From NCBI GenBank assembly GCA_013398055.1, contig VZRS01000393.1:62001-126000 (forward strand): DNA of 64,000 nucleotides. The letters are read 5' to 3'. The stretch comes from Ifrita kowaldi. Taxonomy: Eukaryota > Chordata > Aves > Passeriformes > Cinclosomatidae. Both the position numbers and the translations under genes were made by a program. Numbering within the stretch: the stretch's first letter is position 1; every line of letters begins with the position of its first letter. The notes beneath the pieces were generated by a model. It worked only from the letters and a program-made list of their open reading frames with translations. It did not search any database and was not told the DNA's origin. Below are positions 50,882 through 64,000 of the stretch, piece by piece.

Positions 50882-53800
50882 ATGTTTTTTGACATACCAT
50901 TGCAAGGGTTTTTTTTTTTTTCTGAGAATAGTTCCTTAGTGACAATCATTGTTGAAGATGAAAATTTCTACACTGGCCAGATTCACAAAAAAAAGCTTGA
51001 GGGCTAGTTTTTAAGAAGTCAACATCCATTGATACCCAGCCATTCAGATTTTACTTAGTCATGTACCCAAGACAGCCCCTTTGGTCCATTGCACTGAGCT
51101 TTTTCACCTCACTGCTACTCACACTACATACTTGAGTATAGCTTGATAAGGATCTTGTCTGACCACAAGTCCCATGTAAATATATATTTTTTTGTCTGTG
51201 TGTATTTATATTGTTAGTAAGAGTTCAGTCTGCTTTGATGGTGGTCGTTAAGAGATTTTTCCACCACAACAGAATTTGAATCAGATCTCATGCCTTGGTT
51301 CATGTGCCTGCCTGATTTACCAGCTTGTTTAGGCCAGCTTTGTTTGGGTTAACCTAATCTCCCTCCCCTGGCTAGAGGCTGGACCACCATCTGTCAGGAT
51401 GGGTCCAGTGTCCTGCTCAAGTTGTGTTGTCTATGATTACATATAGAGTCCTAAACAATGGTCTATTATCTCTTTGTCTTGTCTTTTGAATTTCTGCAAT
51501 TCGTTGTTGGTGACAATTCTTGCAGAACACCACAGCTTTTTTCACCTGGAAGGAGTCTTCCATGGCAGCACCCTCTTTCCCAGGAAGACTTGGGTACTTG
51601 GAGGCAGCCCCAAGCATGACAGACAACAGCATTCCTGGGAATGTTTTTCAAGTTTCCAAGGTTTCTGTTCTGAACAAACATAAGAATTGGACATTTCTCC
51701 TGAGACTTCTTTCATGCATGGCCACCAAAATCATCATCCTATCCCATCAGAGGGAGTTTTCCTTTGTGCCCAAGAAGCATGTGGTGGGAAATAAAAGCTG
51801 CAGCTCTTGTTCACACAACTCTGGTAGAATTCACCCTCCTCAGCCCTGTGCCTCTCTCATTTTTAGCAGCACCCAATTCTTGCTTCTTCAAAGTCAGCTC
51901 ACATACTTGATTTTATCAGATGTTCTCCTAATTGTGTCATTTTCAGAAATATTGGTACAAATTGAGATTTCTTCCTAGAATAATTTGTATCAGGCTGAAG
52001 TTTTCAGGGAAAGATCTTTACTTCCCCAGAAAAAGGGGAATAATTCTGTTACTGTTTTTGTTAAATAATGAGCCATATACTTGATAAGCCTAAAAAAGGT
52101 TTGTGGCAGATACCAATACACAGACACTACTGAGCAGTTTCTTTTGTTCATGCAAGCAGCTGGCTCAGTATTGCACCTGAAGAGGTAATTAGAAAGATAA
52201 GTTGGAACACTAATTTGCAACATTCAGGCCTTCCCTGGGAAGGTATTGCCATGACAAAAGGAAATAAAGGAACTCACAGTCAAGAACAGGGGCACTATCC
52301 ACCATTTTTCACTCTCACTGGCAGCTCTAGGTAACCTTTAACCTCTTCCCACCAGCCTCCTCAAAGAAGTTACAAGATGCAGGAGAGTAAAGGAAAAGGG
52401 TCTGGTCTCCTCACACAAAATGCCCTGTGCATTTATACTTAGAACAAATGTCTTTTATTCTGATTTCCTTGTGCTCTGTTGCTCTCAGGTACTCCAACAG
52501 CCTAAAAGGAAAAGAAAAAAACCCATAAAATTGCCACCTTGCCAAGAGTTGGTTGCTTTATAAGGACAGTAATGAACACATATGAAGTCAGTTTTATAGA
52601 TTATTAGTCAGGAGTATTTATTTGGTTAGTTTGTTATCATGGATAGTACAGAGCTTGGCTCTGAATCATTTTACACAGATTAATTAATTTAGTTTTGTAA
52701 TGCTGCACAGTGAACTTTGCAACTCTGCCTATGAATGCAATCGGGGCTCGCAGGGAGAGCTACAGCTTAGTGACACCCACACAAAAACAGCCATGACAAG
52801 TTGTGTGCTCAACTTCAGAGGCTGCTGTTGAGATCTCCTCCTTTTGGGAAGTGGGACTCTTCTGCCAATCATCTCATTTCTGTGATCAAAGCCAGCCTGG
52901 CTTGTGCACACTCCGAGACCCCGAACTGCTCACACTGAAGCCAACCACTCCATTGAGAAGACTGGACCTTAGAAAAAGAAGCTCTATCAGTAACCTGGAA
53001 TCAACCAGTATAAAATTTCTCCTTATCTGAAACTCTGTTCTTGGGAGAAATATTATCACTAGCCGTGTGTTAATTGGCAGGAAATTGCTTGCCCTGGGCT
53101 CCTCTGCCAGAGGCATCCCCCTTCCCTCTCCTCTCCCTGAACTCCGCTGTCTCATACTGCACCACACTCGACATTTGACGGCACTGAAGGGAGAGATGAA
53201 TTCCGTGAACAGTGAAAAAACAACTTTCCGCTCCATCGCAAGGAGCCAGATGACGGATACTATTTTCAAAGACTTCTTTGTCCATAAGATGGCGTTTGAA
53301 TTAGGAACTTGTTTAGCCAGATTCTCTTGTTACAATTTACTGATTCATTGGGTGGAGAATGGGAGGGCAGGATGACAGAGCCAGACAGCTTCAATTAATG
53401 ATCTTTTTAAAAGGTCTCCTTCAAACACAAATGCATCTTAAATTAAATCCAGAATTAGACAGCAGGAAGAATTATCAATTTTAACCTATTTGTGTCTTTA
53501 AATTATCTGCTGAAGGGAAATAAGCTGTTTTAACATCACTACTTTTGAGAGAAGAATAGTGACGTTCTAACAGATTAAATCTGTGATGTTTTTCTTAAAA
53601 ACCAGAGGTGGTGTAGAAGGGGTTTTTTGAGGAAAAAAAGTCTCCAAATCTCTCCTGATCTCTCATTGAGACAACAGTTAAATCTCATTTGGGTTAGTAG
53701 CATGGAAATTAATTTCTGTTTCAGCACAGAAGCAAAGAGATGGATCAAATTCAGGTCTTCCACCTGAACGACAGATGTCGTTCCTTTGACAGTTTTCTCT

Positions 53801-56800
53801 GCATCACATCAGAATGGATAAATCTGGAATTAGTTCCAATGAGATCTTTAGGATACCTTTGTCCCATCTGCATTGGAGGAGAACTCGGGATCTGACAGCA
53901 CCAGCACTGTCTCTTCTTCCTCCATGCACCTTCAGCCAGACCTGAGCCATTCACACCCTGCCCATGTGAAATCCTGGGGTCCTTCTCTCAGCTGCTGAGC
54001 ACCGACCATTTTCAGAGCTCCTACTTCAATTTGTAAAGTTTCTTGGAAATTGCCTGGGGCTCTAATTTTACTGTTGGGGGAAGGGGAAAGGTCTGGACTG
54101 GTCTTGCGTGACCTCAGCCATTTAATTTGTCTGTCATTACTTCATGGGTATAAGTTACCAAGAACGCAATTCTCAATTTTCTTACAAAAATAGGGCACTG
54201 GTCTAAGCTTGCCTTTAGTTACTTGGCTGACAAAAAAGAAAAATTTCTTTCTGTGGTAGAATCATTCTTATTCTCTTCAGGAGTCTCTCCCTCTGAACAC
54301 AGACACACACATTTGTGTGCATGTGTCATTAGAAATATCATGCACACACCAACTCAACTTTTTGCAGAATTTAAGTAGCTAGAGGTTTTGAACCCAGAAG
54401 ACTATGCTAGTGATATAAATAATATATACTTTTTATGAAGTCCATTTTCACATCACAGATTTCTTTAGATAAATTCTTCAACTTTCAAGTTCCCTTCTTT
54501 TTTTCCCCCATTTACTCCTCTCAAGGCAGCATTCAGAATAAGTATTTGTGTGTGGGGAATGGAGACTTCTGAATGAACTTTAGCCAATATAATAAAACTA
54601 GAACAAATCAATAAGCCACCCAGGCATCTAATGCTGTCAGTATTCCCACTGACTGTTCCACAACATCAAACAGTATGGAAAACATTTTCAAGGTAAGTCC
54701 TCTGTATTCTGAAACAGGTCCCTAAAGGCAGAGAGATGGAGGTTTTCTTGGCCTACCTGTTTAAAATGGGTCATGCTCTGCATTCACAATCACCTTGAAG
54801 TCAGGCGCAGCTCTTCAAAGCAAGAGCTCCAGCGAGGCGTGCACTGCTTGGGCTGCGAGTGCACTGCAGCCAAGGTCAGGGAGACCCTCCTTTCCCCAGC
54901 TATGTTCAGAAAGTTCCTTTCTTCTTAGCCTTGGATGGCATGGTGATAACAGCTTCTCTTAGCTGTTATCAAATTCCCATCTCCATGTAATGTCTTCTCT
55001 TGCGTCATGCCATCCTTAAACCAAATCCTAACCTCACTTCTCTGGCTTCAGTGAGAAACTCTGGGCCTCATTATCTGCTTTATCTGTGTTACTAAAGTTT
55101 TGCTACCCAAGCAGTGGAAATGAAGCTTCACCTGACAGTAGATGTCCTTTGCCAAAGTGAAATGCTTCAGTTCCCAGGGAACAGATGCTATACAAGCAAA
55201 AATACTTCTCTTGGTACATCTATCTCATGGTTTTATCTTCACAAAAGTGCAAAGCCAACATGTTTCCACTGGCAAAAGTTTCTAGCTGGATGCTGAAGAA
55301 ATAGAGGGATATTGCACTGGGACAGGACCTTTGGGACAAGGACAGCTGTTGTGGTGAAATTGGTCATTTCTCTCTTCTCTTCTTCATTACCCCATCCTTC
55401 CCCCAGGTGAAATTGGCTGTACTGATCCATTTAACTGCACTTAGTCTAAGGACATCTGTCAAAACAGTGAGGTTGATCTGGGATCACAGTTCATCCAACC
55501 CCAACCTGACCCCAGGCCCTGCCAGCAGCTGGTGGCAGAGCTAACCTGGCTATAAAATCAAGGCCCTTGCTGCCCTCTGTGAGAGATGGGCCCCTACGCA
55601 GGCCATGTGCATTGCCATTTTGATCCACTAATGCTCTTTTTTTCTGTGGAGGTAAGAAGAGAAGGTTGCAGTCAGGATGATGATGCTGTCTTGTTATCCA
55701 GACACGGTTTTAGTTGTGCATTGCTGTACTCTGTTCATGATCAGCTCAGTATCAACATTTTCAAGTGTATGAGCTCACAGGGCTCATTCTTGTCTGCGAG
55801 GTCCCGGGAGTTCCCATGTGCACTGCTCTGGTGCTCAGTCTGGTGCTGGTTGCATCAGCTGAAGTGTGGCTGTGCCAGGACAGTTTGTTTCACTCAGTGC
55901 AAGAGAAAGTGTCAAATGGTAATGATCAGCTACTTTGCTACTACCTTGCTGTTACAGCATCATGAGCTCAGATACAAATTTGTTGTCAAAGAGGTCTGTC
56001 AGCTCCTGCTCAAATCCACTTTTGATGTTAGAACTGGAGGTGTACCACAATCTTCTATCTCTAAGAAGTCATTAAATAACAGCTGACTTTGCCAAATGAG
56101 CTGATATATTTTCCCCAATATTGCACAGAAATTAAGAAGTCCTTGCTTATCCTCACAGAAGAGGCTTTGAACCCTTCACTGTACTTTCCAGATATCATGC
56201 TTGGTTCTGGGATCCCTGAACCCAGATGCTGATGGGGTTGACAGCAGAAGAACTGAGGAAGTCAAGGTGAGGACCATGCTCTGTGCTTTGGCACATGAAA
56301 GGCAGTGTTTTGAGCTGAATGCCCACAATTCAGAGGCACTACAAATCAGCACCTGCATTTGAAAAACTTTGCTTCATTTGTGCTTTTTTCATATGCCAGT
56401 TTTAGATGGGTGTGAGAATCATGGATTTCAGCTGGGTTATCCCAGAAATGTTCTGGTATAAGTGCAAGGGAGCCAGTCCTGCTCTTCCTTGTGCCTCAGT
56501 GAGCAGAATAAACATCTCCCACGAGAGGAGGACTAGCAATGACTTTAGAAAACAACCAAACAGGGAAATACATTCAGTTGGGTTACTGGTGGAGGGGATT
56601 TATAGCATGTTGTGAACTATCCACTTAGTCCCAGAATTTAAGTGAGGGGCAGGGGTGGGGGTTGAGAGAGCAGGAAAACACAGTTCCCTTGTTAAAATGA
56701 AAGAATGAGTTTAATATATACAGGCAGAAAGAGGAGGCAAGTCCTTTCCCTGTTAAATATTTACCATCTGAGCTCTGCTCAGACTCCTGATTTTCTGTAT

Positions 56801-57911
56801 CTCTAAAGGTGGTGGTACTTGTGACAGTAGGATATGCTCCTTAATGTATTCCTCCCTCTCAACCCACCTTGCATGGGAAACGACTTCGGTAACAAAAAGC
56901 AGACTGTTCCCTTCTCATGAATATTAATCAGTAAACTCCCCCTGCTATTTTAAATCGAAGGCTGGTGCTAAAACCCTTTTTTCCCCCACTCAAGCATCCC
57001 CCAAGGAAAACCCTGAAAGTCCTGGGAAAGCCATGCACAGAGGCTGCCGTGACTAGAGGCCTTCTAGGCAGTGACATATAAAACTCTGAGGTCAGGGGGC
57101 ACAGCAAGAGGAGGAATGAGCTTTGTTTCCGCTATGTGTTGCTGAAAGCTAAACCTTTATGGAACTTTTCTAGCTGCATTTTTGGCTATTTGGCTTTGAA
57201 AACAAAAGATTTATTTATTTTTTCCTATTCATCGCAGTTTTTGTCCTAAGTTGACAGCAGTGACATAAGAAGGACCCTCCCTGTTCTGAGTTGGAGCTGT
57301 GTATGCTCCTTTGGTCATTGCTGCTTAGTACAAATATTATATGACCTTTAAGCAAAGGGAAGAAAATAAACAAACAAAAAGATTGCACAGAGCCAATGTA
57401 GACACCCATTACCACAATTCATTCTTCTAAATAAGAAAATTAAAACTCTCTTGGCAAGTAAAACACATTGACTGGAGCATGTATAGCACTAGAGGATGCC
57501 CAGAAACCCAGCTGTATGTCTTCACAATCCACTCAGCTTCAGATCAAACCAGAGGAATATTCCCAAGGACACAGGGTGATACAGCCGGAGGTTGACTTGC
57601 CTCCTAGATAACCCTGAGCAGTGCTGAACAATTCTTTGAACTCAAAGCAATTTGCGATTGTATTCAGAAATAACACATAGACTTGCCAAAATCCAAGAGT
57701 GTATCAGCAACCAACGTGTATTTTTCCAGTGCTTGTAGTGATAAGCCAGTGCAGAGTTTGTTGCTTTCTCTTTGGGGCAGGGTTAGCACTTGTGGTGTGT
57801 TAGAGGATTTCCCATGCCAAGGATGCAATTCATGTCCTGAAGAGTGTGCAGTCAAGAATAATGTTTTAAAATCTTTGTCCTTTACCAAAGGATTTGGACA
57901 GACTTCAAAGA

Positions 57912-58028
57912 ACATTATTATCCATATCTAACAGCTGGAAAAACTCAGGCGAGGAAGGGTGACATGGCTTTTCCAAGGTGATCTTCTGAACTGGTGTCAG
58001 ACCAGGAGTAAAGTACTGTAGTTCCTGC
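57912..58028 (+). mobile_element. MIR-type SINE relic
   Basis: The order ATTATTATCC, then a GGAAAAACTCAGG core, CCAAGGTGATC and GACCAGGAGTAAAGTACTG follows the MIR core and 3' half (AGATGAGGAAACTGAGG, then CCAAGGTCACACAGC, then the AGCCAGGA region). It is diverged, as expected of an ancient amniote SINE. Confidence 0.6.
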
Positions 58029-59208
58029 CTGCTGTGGATGCCACATCTCATCATGCTGTGAAGGTCAGCGCTGGGTGCTGTACACTCCAGATCTGATGTA
58101 CTGGTTGAAGACTTTGAGTGAGAGATGCTACACACCATTAATGAATGGAGAATTGAGGCAGGAGAATGGACACGCTCAAGCTGATCAGCCCCAACAGACC
58201 TGTGTTTGATTGTTGCTGGTGGCAATACCTAATGGCACAAAACCCACGGTGGAATGGCAGTAAAGCTCACAGGACAGGCTCTGGGTGAGCATGGAAAATA
58301 ACCACATCTCAGTCTTTGGAAACAATATCTTCGGACATTGCTTGGGCAGAGGGTGGGAGTATGGTGGGTTTTGCTGCTGGTGGTTTGATCACTTCACAGG
58401 TTAGAGTATACATTTGATCCCAATAAGCCATGCACCCAACTGAACTGGTGATATATTTTTCCCTGATTTATTCTGGAGATATGATGTCTTATTCATGTAA
58501 AGGCAGAGTGGCATGAACCAAAAGTACCTGACCAAGCATAAACCTTGCTCACACAAAGATAAACCTCCACAAGTCTTTGAACAATTTAGGCTGGAAGAGT
58601 AAATTCACGTTAGATCAGCATCTTAAGTTAGGTGGCTGCAGTGGTTTTGGTCCAGAGCCCTAAAACCACATGTACTTCCATAATCTGGAAATAATTCTGA
58701 GCTAGGTAAGCAACTGAGTTCAGAGGAAGAGATTTTCAGGCAGAACCCGAACTTTGTACCTGCAAGATCTGGATGGAGTGAGTGGTTGATGGTAGTACAC
58801 AGAGATGTGTATTTGCTGCAGCAAGGCCTCAGCCAAAACTCCCAGCAGGTAACAGGCGGTTTGAGAGGGTTTATCATGCTGCAGTTCTCCTGCTCACGAC
58901 TGCTCCAAGGTGATGGCAGCTGTATAGTTCTTCCAGGACACGAGAATGGGAAGCAGCTGTAGCTAGTAGCTGCAGGTATAAACATGTATCACTAATTAGA
59001 GGTAGTTAATAATTTCCTGGCTCCATTAAGTGCTTGAAACTGGTATTTACTCTTTGTTTTCACCCTTCTATGGAGGAGTAGAGCTACAGCTGACTAATCC
59101 CAGTTGGTGGTGAATAAGATGGCAGTAGTGTCAGTTAGTTTTCATGGGGTGCCATAGATGTGTGGAGTGTGAGAATGCAGGTATTTGCTAAAATTCAGGT
59201 TGTTTATT

Positions 59209-59457
59209 TCAATAGAAGCATTTGGCTATCAGTGTTTTGAAGACTGTGCTGCATGATGACAAAAAAACCCCACAAACCAACCAATCAATAAAGAGATCCG
59301 AATTACAAGTTTGAAAAAATTTATTCTGTGTATTTGAAAAGAATACCCCAACTGTCTGTTCAGGCAACTACCTTCACAACATTGTTTTATAGAGATATAA
59401 AATCAAGCAGTTAAACATTATATGGGAAATCCAAGTGCAAACTGAGAAATGGACTTG
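59209..59457 (+). repeat. Copy 1 of a ~248-bp direct duplication (likely assembly artefact)
   Basis: Begins TCAATAGAAGCATTTGGC and ends GAAATGGACTTG immediately before the N at 59458. It matches the next 247 bases apart from one 2-base difference (TAGAGATATA against TAGATATA). Confidence 0.95.
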
Positions 59458-59458
59458 N

Positions 59459-59705
59459 TCAATAGAAGCATTTGGCTATCAGTGTTTTGAAGACTGTGCT
59501 GCATGATGACAAAAAAACCCCACAAACCAACCAATCAATAAAGAGATCCGAATTACAAGTTTGAAAAAATTTATTCTGTGTATTTGAAAAGAATACCCCA
59601 ACTGTCTGTTCAGGCAACTACCTTCACAACATTGTTTTATAGATATAAAATCAAGCAGTTAAACATTATATGGGAAATCCAAGTGCAAACTGAGAAATGG
59701 ACTTG
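59459..59705 (+). repeat. Copy 2 of the ~248-bp direct duplication
   Basis: Starts directly after the N with the same TCAATAGAAGCATTTGGC and ends with the same GAAATGGACTTG before entering unique sequence. Near identity, one small indel and a single N at the exact junction fit overlapping ends of two contigs, perhaps two alleles, that were not merged. Confidence 0.95.
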
Positions 59706-62700
59706 ACCCTGGCAGAAGTTGTGAGAGATCAAAAGCACATCTCAAGAACTGGTTATTTCATTTCAGCTGAACACTTCTCAGGAATCCTTCCACCTTCAGG
59801 CCAAGAGGCCTTATTTGTTCTACTAAGAGATGCAGACAGTCACCACTGTATTCACCTGTGGCATAGTGAGATTAATGGGGAATTTCCAACAGGCAGGTAT
59901 GGCACCCTGGAGACCATGCAAAGTTGGCTCTTGATCTCAAACTTTCAGTTTTTCTGCTACCTGGCCCAGCTAAGCCATCTGTGCTTGTGCTGAGGCACTC
60001 AGCCTCTCAGTCCTTCAGAAAAGGATAGGAGAGATGAGACATCAGCAGTCAATACTGAAGATGCAATGCTCTTTTCCCCGTCATCATTCAAATGTGACTG
60101 TAGATGCTAGAGCCAAGGCTGGCCATGTTTTGGAGAGGACTGTCTCTGGGCTACTGCACCCAGAGGCTGTACTAGCCCTTGAACTCCTTGAGCAGTTCCC
60201 AGCAGTGCATATAGGAGCAGAATCCTTATTTCTACTTTTCCTTTGTTATTCTCCCCATCTGCCCTGTGGGCTTCTGCACTTTAGGAACTTAACAGAGGAC
60301 ACTTCTTTCTCTGTGGCATTCTCTCTAAACTTATCTAGGGCTTTGAATACCTCCCAGTTAGTGATTTCTGGCAGAACAATGTACACCATTTATAGTACAG
60401 ACTACAGCCAGCTTGCCTTTCAGTTTCCTGTTTGACCTCTTAAACTTCGTTACTTCACAAATATTCAGACCTGAAATTTTACACACTTAAGGCACCTAAA
60501 AGCAAATTCTCCACTGGTAAAGTTGTCTAAACAAACTAGCCAAACCTTGAAAGGATATAATTTCCCTTGAAAGTACATCCTCACAGATAATTGATAGCAT
60601 AGCCATCTTTCAGACCAGATGGTTTCCTTTTGGATGCTTACACAGAACAAAGTATGAGGAGCAAAGTAGCCTTATACCCTCAGAACAGATCCTGCCATCA
60701 CTTCTTAGACTAAAATCCACATTCCAGAAGGGTATAAGCTAGTAAAAAGAGCCCTTGCATTTCACCTGATAATAATTAGCTTCATTGCAAGAGAAAAGTA
60801 ATTCCTATACTTTAGTTGGCTCTACCTCTAATATTTATGATTGTATAATATTAAATATGTATTATGCATACATGTCTATTAGGCAATTAATATACTGCTG
60901 CATAAGACATAAATATAAAGGTATATTTCAATTTATACCTACATTTATCCCATGCTTTTCTTCACAGAAATTTACAAAGGTAAAATCTATAATGTCTTCC
61001 ATGGAACAAAACCACATCTGGAATTTATGATGGTGTCATAATCATGTCTAATAGCTGAGGCTGGGCTAGTCCAGCCTTCCCTTTTGGGACCGAGGTTGTA
61101 ATAGTAAAAGTGTACTTGCTTTCTGTATTGAGCATAGGGAGAAACATGACCCCAGCCACTTCTTCCTCCCTTGTGAAAGAGCCGTAAGCATCGAGCTGTT
61201 CACAGGCACAGGGAAGACTTGTCCTTTACCCCTGTGGTGTTTCTCTGCTCTGCCCAGGCAGCAGGTACCTCCTCCTCCTCTGGAAAGGTAGCAGAACAGA
61301 TGGAACTACCTTGGAAGACAGATGACCTATGGGGTGGATTGGGCTGGTTAGAGTAAAGGTGGAGAAAGAAAGCACCAGTTTAAGAGACATGCGGGGTTTC
61401 AGGGAGGCAGAGAGGGATCTCACACAATGGCAAGAGAATTTTAACAGGGCATTTTTAGTTCTTTAAATAGAACCCCAAACAAACAAAAAACCACTTCCTG
61501 AGGTTATCTGTGTGTTGTGGAGGGAAAACACCACAAAGTGAATCAGTAGCAGCCCAACTGGGAGATATCTCAGAAACTGCTTGTTTCTGTTTCTGGTGTG
61601 TTCAACCACAGGACTCTTCTGAACTGCTGAGAATAGAGGATCACGAGAGAAAGGAAAGGATTCTTGGCAGATTAGGAAGGAAAACACATGCCTTCTAAGG
61701 AAAAAACACTTGGGCAGCCATCACTGGCAGTCATGATGGTTGCAAAATTCTCCTACTTTTTGTCTGCCTTCCATGTGAGCATATGTCAAAAGAGGTGGCA
61801 AGACTGCAGGGAGAGTTCTGTGGAGGTGATGTGAATGATAAAGTTTGTGAAAGCAAAGCAGTATAAGAGGGATTGGTCTACTGTTCTAGCAAGATTGGCA
61901 TTAATACTAAATTCAGGGAGTTGTATACCTAAGGACCATATTAGATTCCCCTAATTTTTCATGATGGTTCTGTATTTTTAATTCTTTTTCAACTTTTATT
62001 ACTCTTAATGCTTCTAAGAAATTGCCTCATCAGACCTAAGAAGTTGAACAAGTGACTCATGTAATGCTTGTCAGTATGGGCAGCCTGAGTTACGTGTTTC
62101 CTGGAACAATTATCCTTCCCATTTCCACTTTTTGCCCTATGCTTGTCTAATGTTTTGTCCAGCCTGGAAGCCGGGAAGTGTAGGGACCTTGCCAGATCAT
62201 GTGTTTGCAGTGTTTTCATAAGATCCTAAGTTTTTAGCCTTTGGGAACAGCATCAGTTGAAGTGGTTGTAATCCAGACCTTCTCATGGAGCATGAGGAGA
62301 GTTTGTGCTTTGATGGGGAGTGCTGTGAACAGGATGGCTCTTGCATGGCATTGTATTTGTGGAGGGGGTGGGTTCTTCTCAGGAAGCCTGGATATGCTGG
62401 TGGTTCCCAGCCATATGCTTCCCCCAAGTACCAACTGCACTGGCAGAGCTCAGGCTGGGAGAGCACAGGAGGTATTTTTGGAAAGCTTTGGTTGCTCCTT
62501 CATGTGCCCTTTTGGGCCTCGGGCTAGCCAGGCTTCAGGAAGGGCAGAGAGGAGAAGGTCAGAAGATGAAAGGGTCTTTAGAGTAAAACCCTCTGCTGAG
62601 ATGCAAGGCAGAATGACTTTGTCACTCAATTACTCTGGACTTTCAAAGCACAGAATGAAGTGTTGGATGTGGCAATGCAGCCCTTGTCAGCACAGTGCGT

Positions 62701-64000
62701 GGGAGGCAGCCCGGCAAAGGGAAGTGAAGAGGGTTTGTTCAGCAGCTGGCACAGCAGCTGGGCCCTGCCAGCTCACATCTGACTTGCTTCGTGCCTATCA
62801 GTGACCAGCTTCTTCTCTGGCTGTGACACTTGGCACTCTGCTAAGTCTGCTCTTCTTAGTTCTCCTTCCCTGGCACAAGGTTCAGCAGCAGACATACACC
62901 CTGTGGAAGCAAAGAGCCCAGGACCAGCACGAAGCTTTTCAGGCAAAGGATTTTAAGGCCTGCTTACGTTAAAAGATTAAGAAACAAGAGTTAGTGGCAT
63001 CTAAAACTAGGAGTAGTAGTGGTAAAACTGCTTTGAAAAGCAAACTAGCTTTAAATTATATTATTAAATCCCTGTTGACTACACTGACCTTATTAAATGC
63101 CTTGGCTTGAAGGCTGATCTATTTCATGCACCCTTCTGACCAAATCAGTGGGCAGTGTTGAGTGAACAACCATTATGAACTGTGAGACTCAGAGCCTTCT
63201 GAGAGGAAATAGCTCCTTCATGAAATTCAAAGGCCTTTTTAGGTGTTCAGAATGGATGTAAATAGGTGTGAGGCTCTTCTAACCGAGACTGCCCAGTCCT
63301 CCTGGCTACAACATCAAGTATCATTTGTATCTGTAACTAAGTTGTCTGTATAATTTGTGCTTTTCAGTGCTGTATGAACTGCAGTGGTGGTCGAGATTTT
63401 CCAAAGTTACAAGAATTAAGGCAGGTGCCTAAAGAATTAGAGCAGGTGCCTAAATCCCTGAGTCTTTGTGAAAAGGCAGTCACAAAAGATGTTATGGGAA
63501 TCACAGGGAGAATGCCCGGGGAAAGGACCTCAGCGTTGTCCTAATTGGAAACAGAGATTTCACAGACAGGGCTTCTGTTTGTAGCATTTTGCTAAATCCT
63601 ACTGTCATTTAACAGTCTCAGGATGACTCTATAAACCACTCCTTACCACAGCCAGGTCCAAAAACCTGTTCTGCAAAGTCCAGAGTGATTAGATTTTACA
63701 GAGGTGATTCAGGTGATTTCCTCTACCACAGGTATCCTTTCTCCTCAGCCCCACAGCACCTCTTGCCAGCGTCAAACACTGTATTAGAGCCACTGCTGCT
63801 GTGCACCATCTTAAAGATTTCTCCTTCAGGAGTGGAGATTTGGCTACATTTCCAACTCTGTGTGCCACAAGGGAACCGGAGTGTGGCTGAGCATCTATTC
63901 CTGTGCTTCTGCAGTTCAAGCAAAAAATGTTGCTTTTACCTCTCTGTGTCCTGGGTGACTTGGTGCACCCATACTGTTCTGCTCCAGCCTCTCAGCCCCA
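59706..64000. other. Intergenic sequence at the right edge
   Basis: No recognised gene. Plus-strand open frames at 59697-59993, 60034-60435 and 62241-62804 have no domain, no codon bias that I can see and no splice context. In mammals CDK15 lies further in this direction, but none of its kinase motifs was seen. Confidence 0.45.

Larger units (their letters stand above)
45341..57911. other. Intergenic desert
   Basis: No gene recognised. Contains the TTGC and TTGG microsatellites, an AT-rich block at 53370-53530 with CTTCAATTAATGATC and CTTAAATTAAATCC motifs, and scattered short frames without coding character. Confidence 0.5.

Noticed and set aside
60034..60435. 133-codon plus-strand frame near the duplicated segment
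   Set aside because: Superficially protein-like, but there is no domain or splice evidence and its orientation is opposite to that expected of CDK15 from mammalian gene order.
62241..62804. 187-codon plus-strand open frame
   Set aside because: No domain, no codon bias, low-complexity stretches and no splice context; consistent with chance.

Overview
This window is vertebrate nuclear DNA, most likely from a bird. It contains one gene that can be read with certainty: an intronless Frizzled-family Wnt receptor, FZD7, on the minus strand (28809-30560). A CR1 LINE 3' end of avian type at 45100-45340 points to a sauropsid, and the sparse interspersed-repeat content suits a bird. The rest is long, AT-rich, mostly non-coding DNA with ancient MIR-type SINE fossils, simple repeats and AT-rich blocks that look like developmental enhancers. 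This is the usual setting of a developmental regulator beside a gene desert.

Layout. 1-26.8 kb lies downstream of FZD7 in its sense of transcription. It is mostly featureless, with MIR relics near 11.8, 14.1, 22.7 and 26.5 kb. Two minus-strand open stretches (254-560 and 2958-3151) read like exons of a downstream neighbour; the mammalian gene order FZD7-KIAA2012 makes a KIAA2012-like gene the natural guess, but this is unproven. 26.87-28.81 kb is the FZD7 3' UTR, ending at an AATAAA on the minus strand. 28.81-30.56 kb is the FZD7 coding exon. 30.56-31.14 kb is its 5' UTR and promoter inside a CpG island. 31.2-64 kb is upstream sequence. It holds an isolated GC-rich minisatellite island at 39.34-39.69 kb, the CR1 fragment at 45.1 kb, a MIR at 57.9 kb and a 250-bp direct duplication at 59.2-59.7 kb.

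Three single N characters (30115, 31002, 59458) look like assembly seams. The one at 59458 sits exactly between two near-identical ~248-bp copies, so that duplication is probably two unmerged overlapping contig ends. The one at 30115 adjoins ten codons inside the FZD7 ligand-binding domain that are absent from the known FZD1/2/7 proteins, so the gene model there is suspect.

How it works together: FZD7 is a cell-surface Wnt receptor acting through Dishevelled. The flanking AT-rich blocks with POU-octamer and homeodomain-type sites are candidate enhancers. I found no evidence of a novel multi-gene system. No RNA gene, CRISPR array, intact transposon or viral element was recognised.
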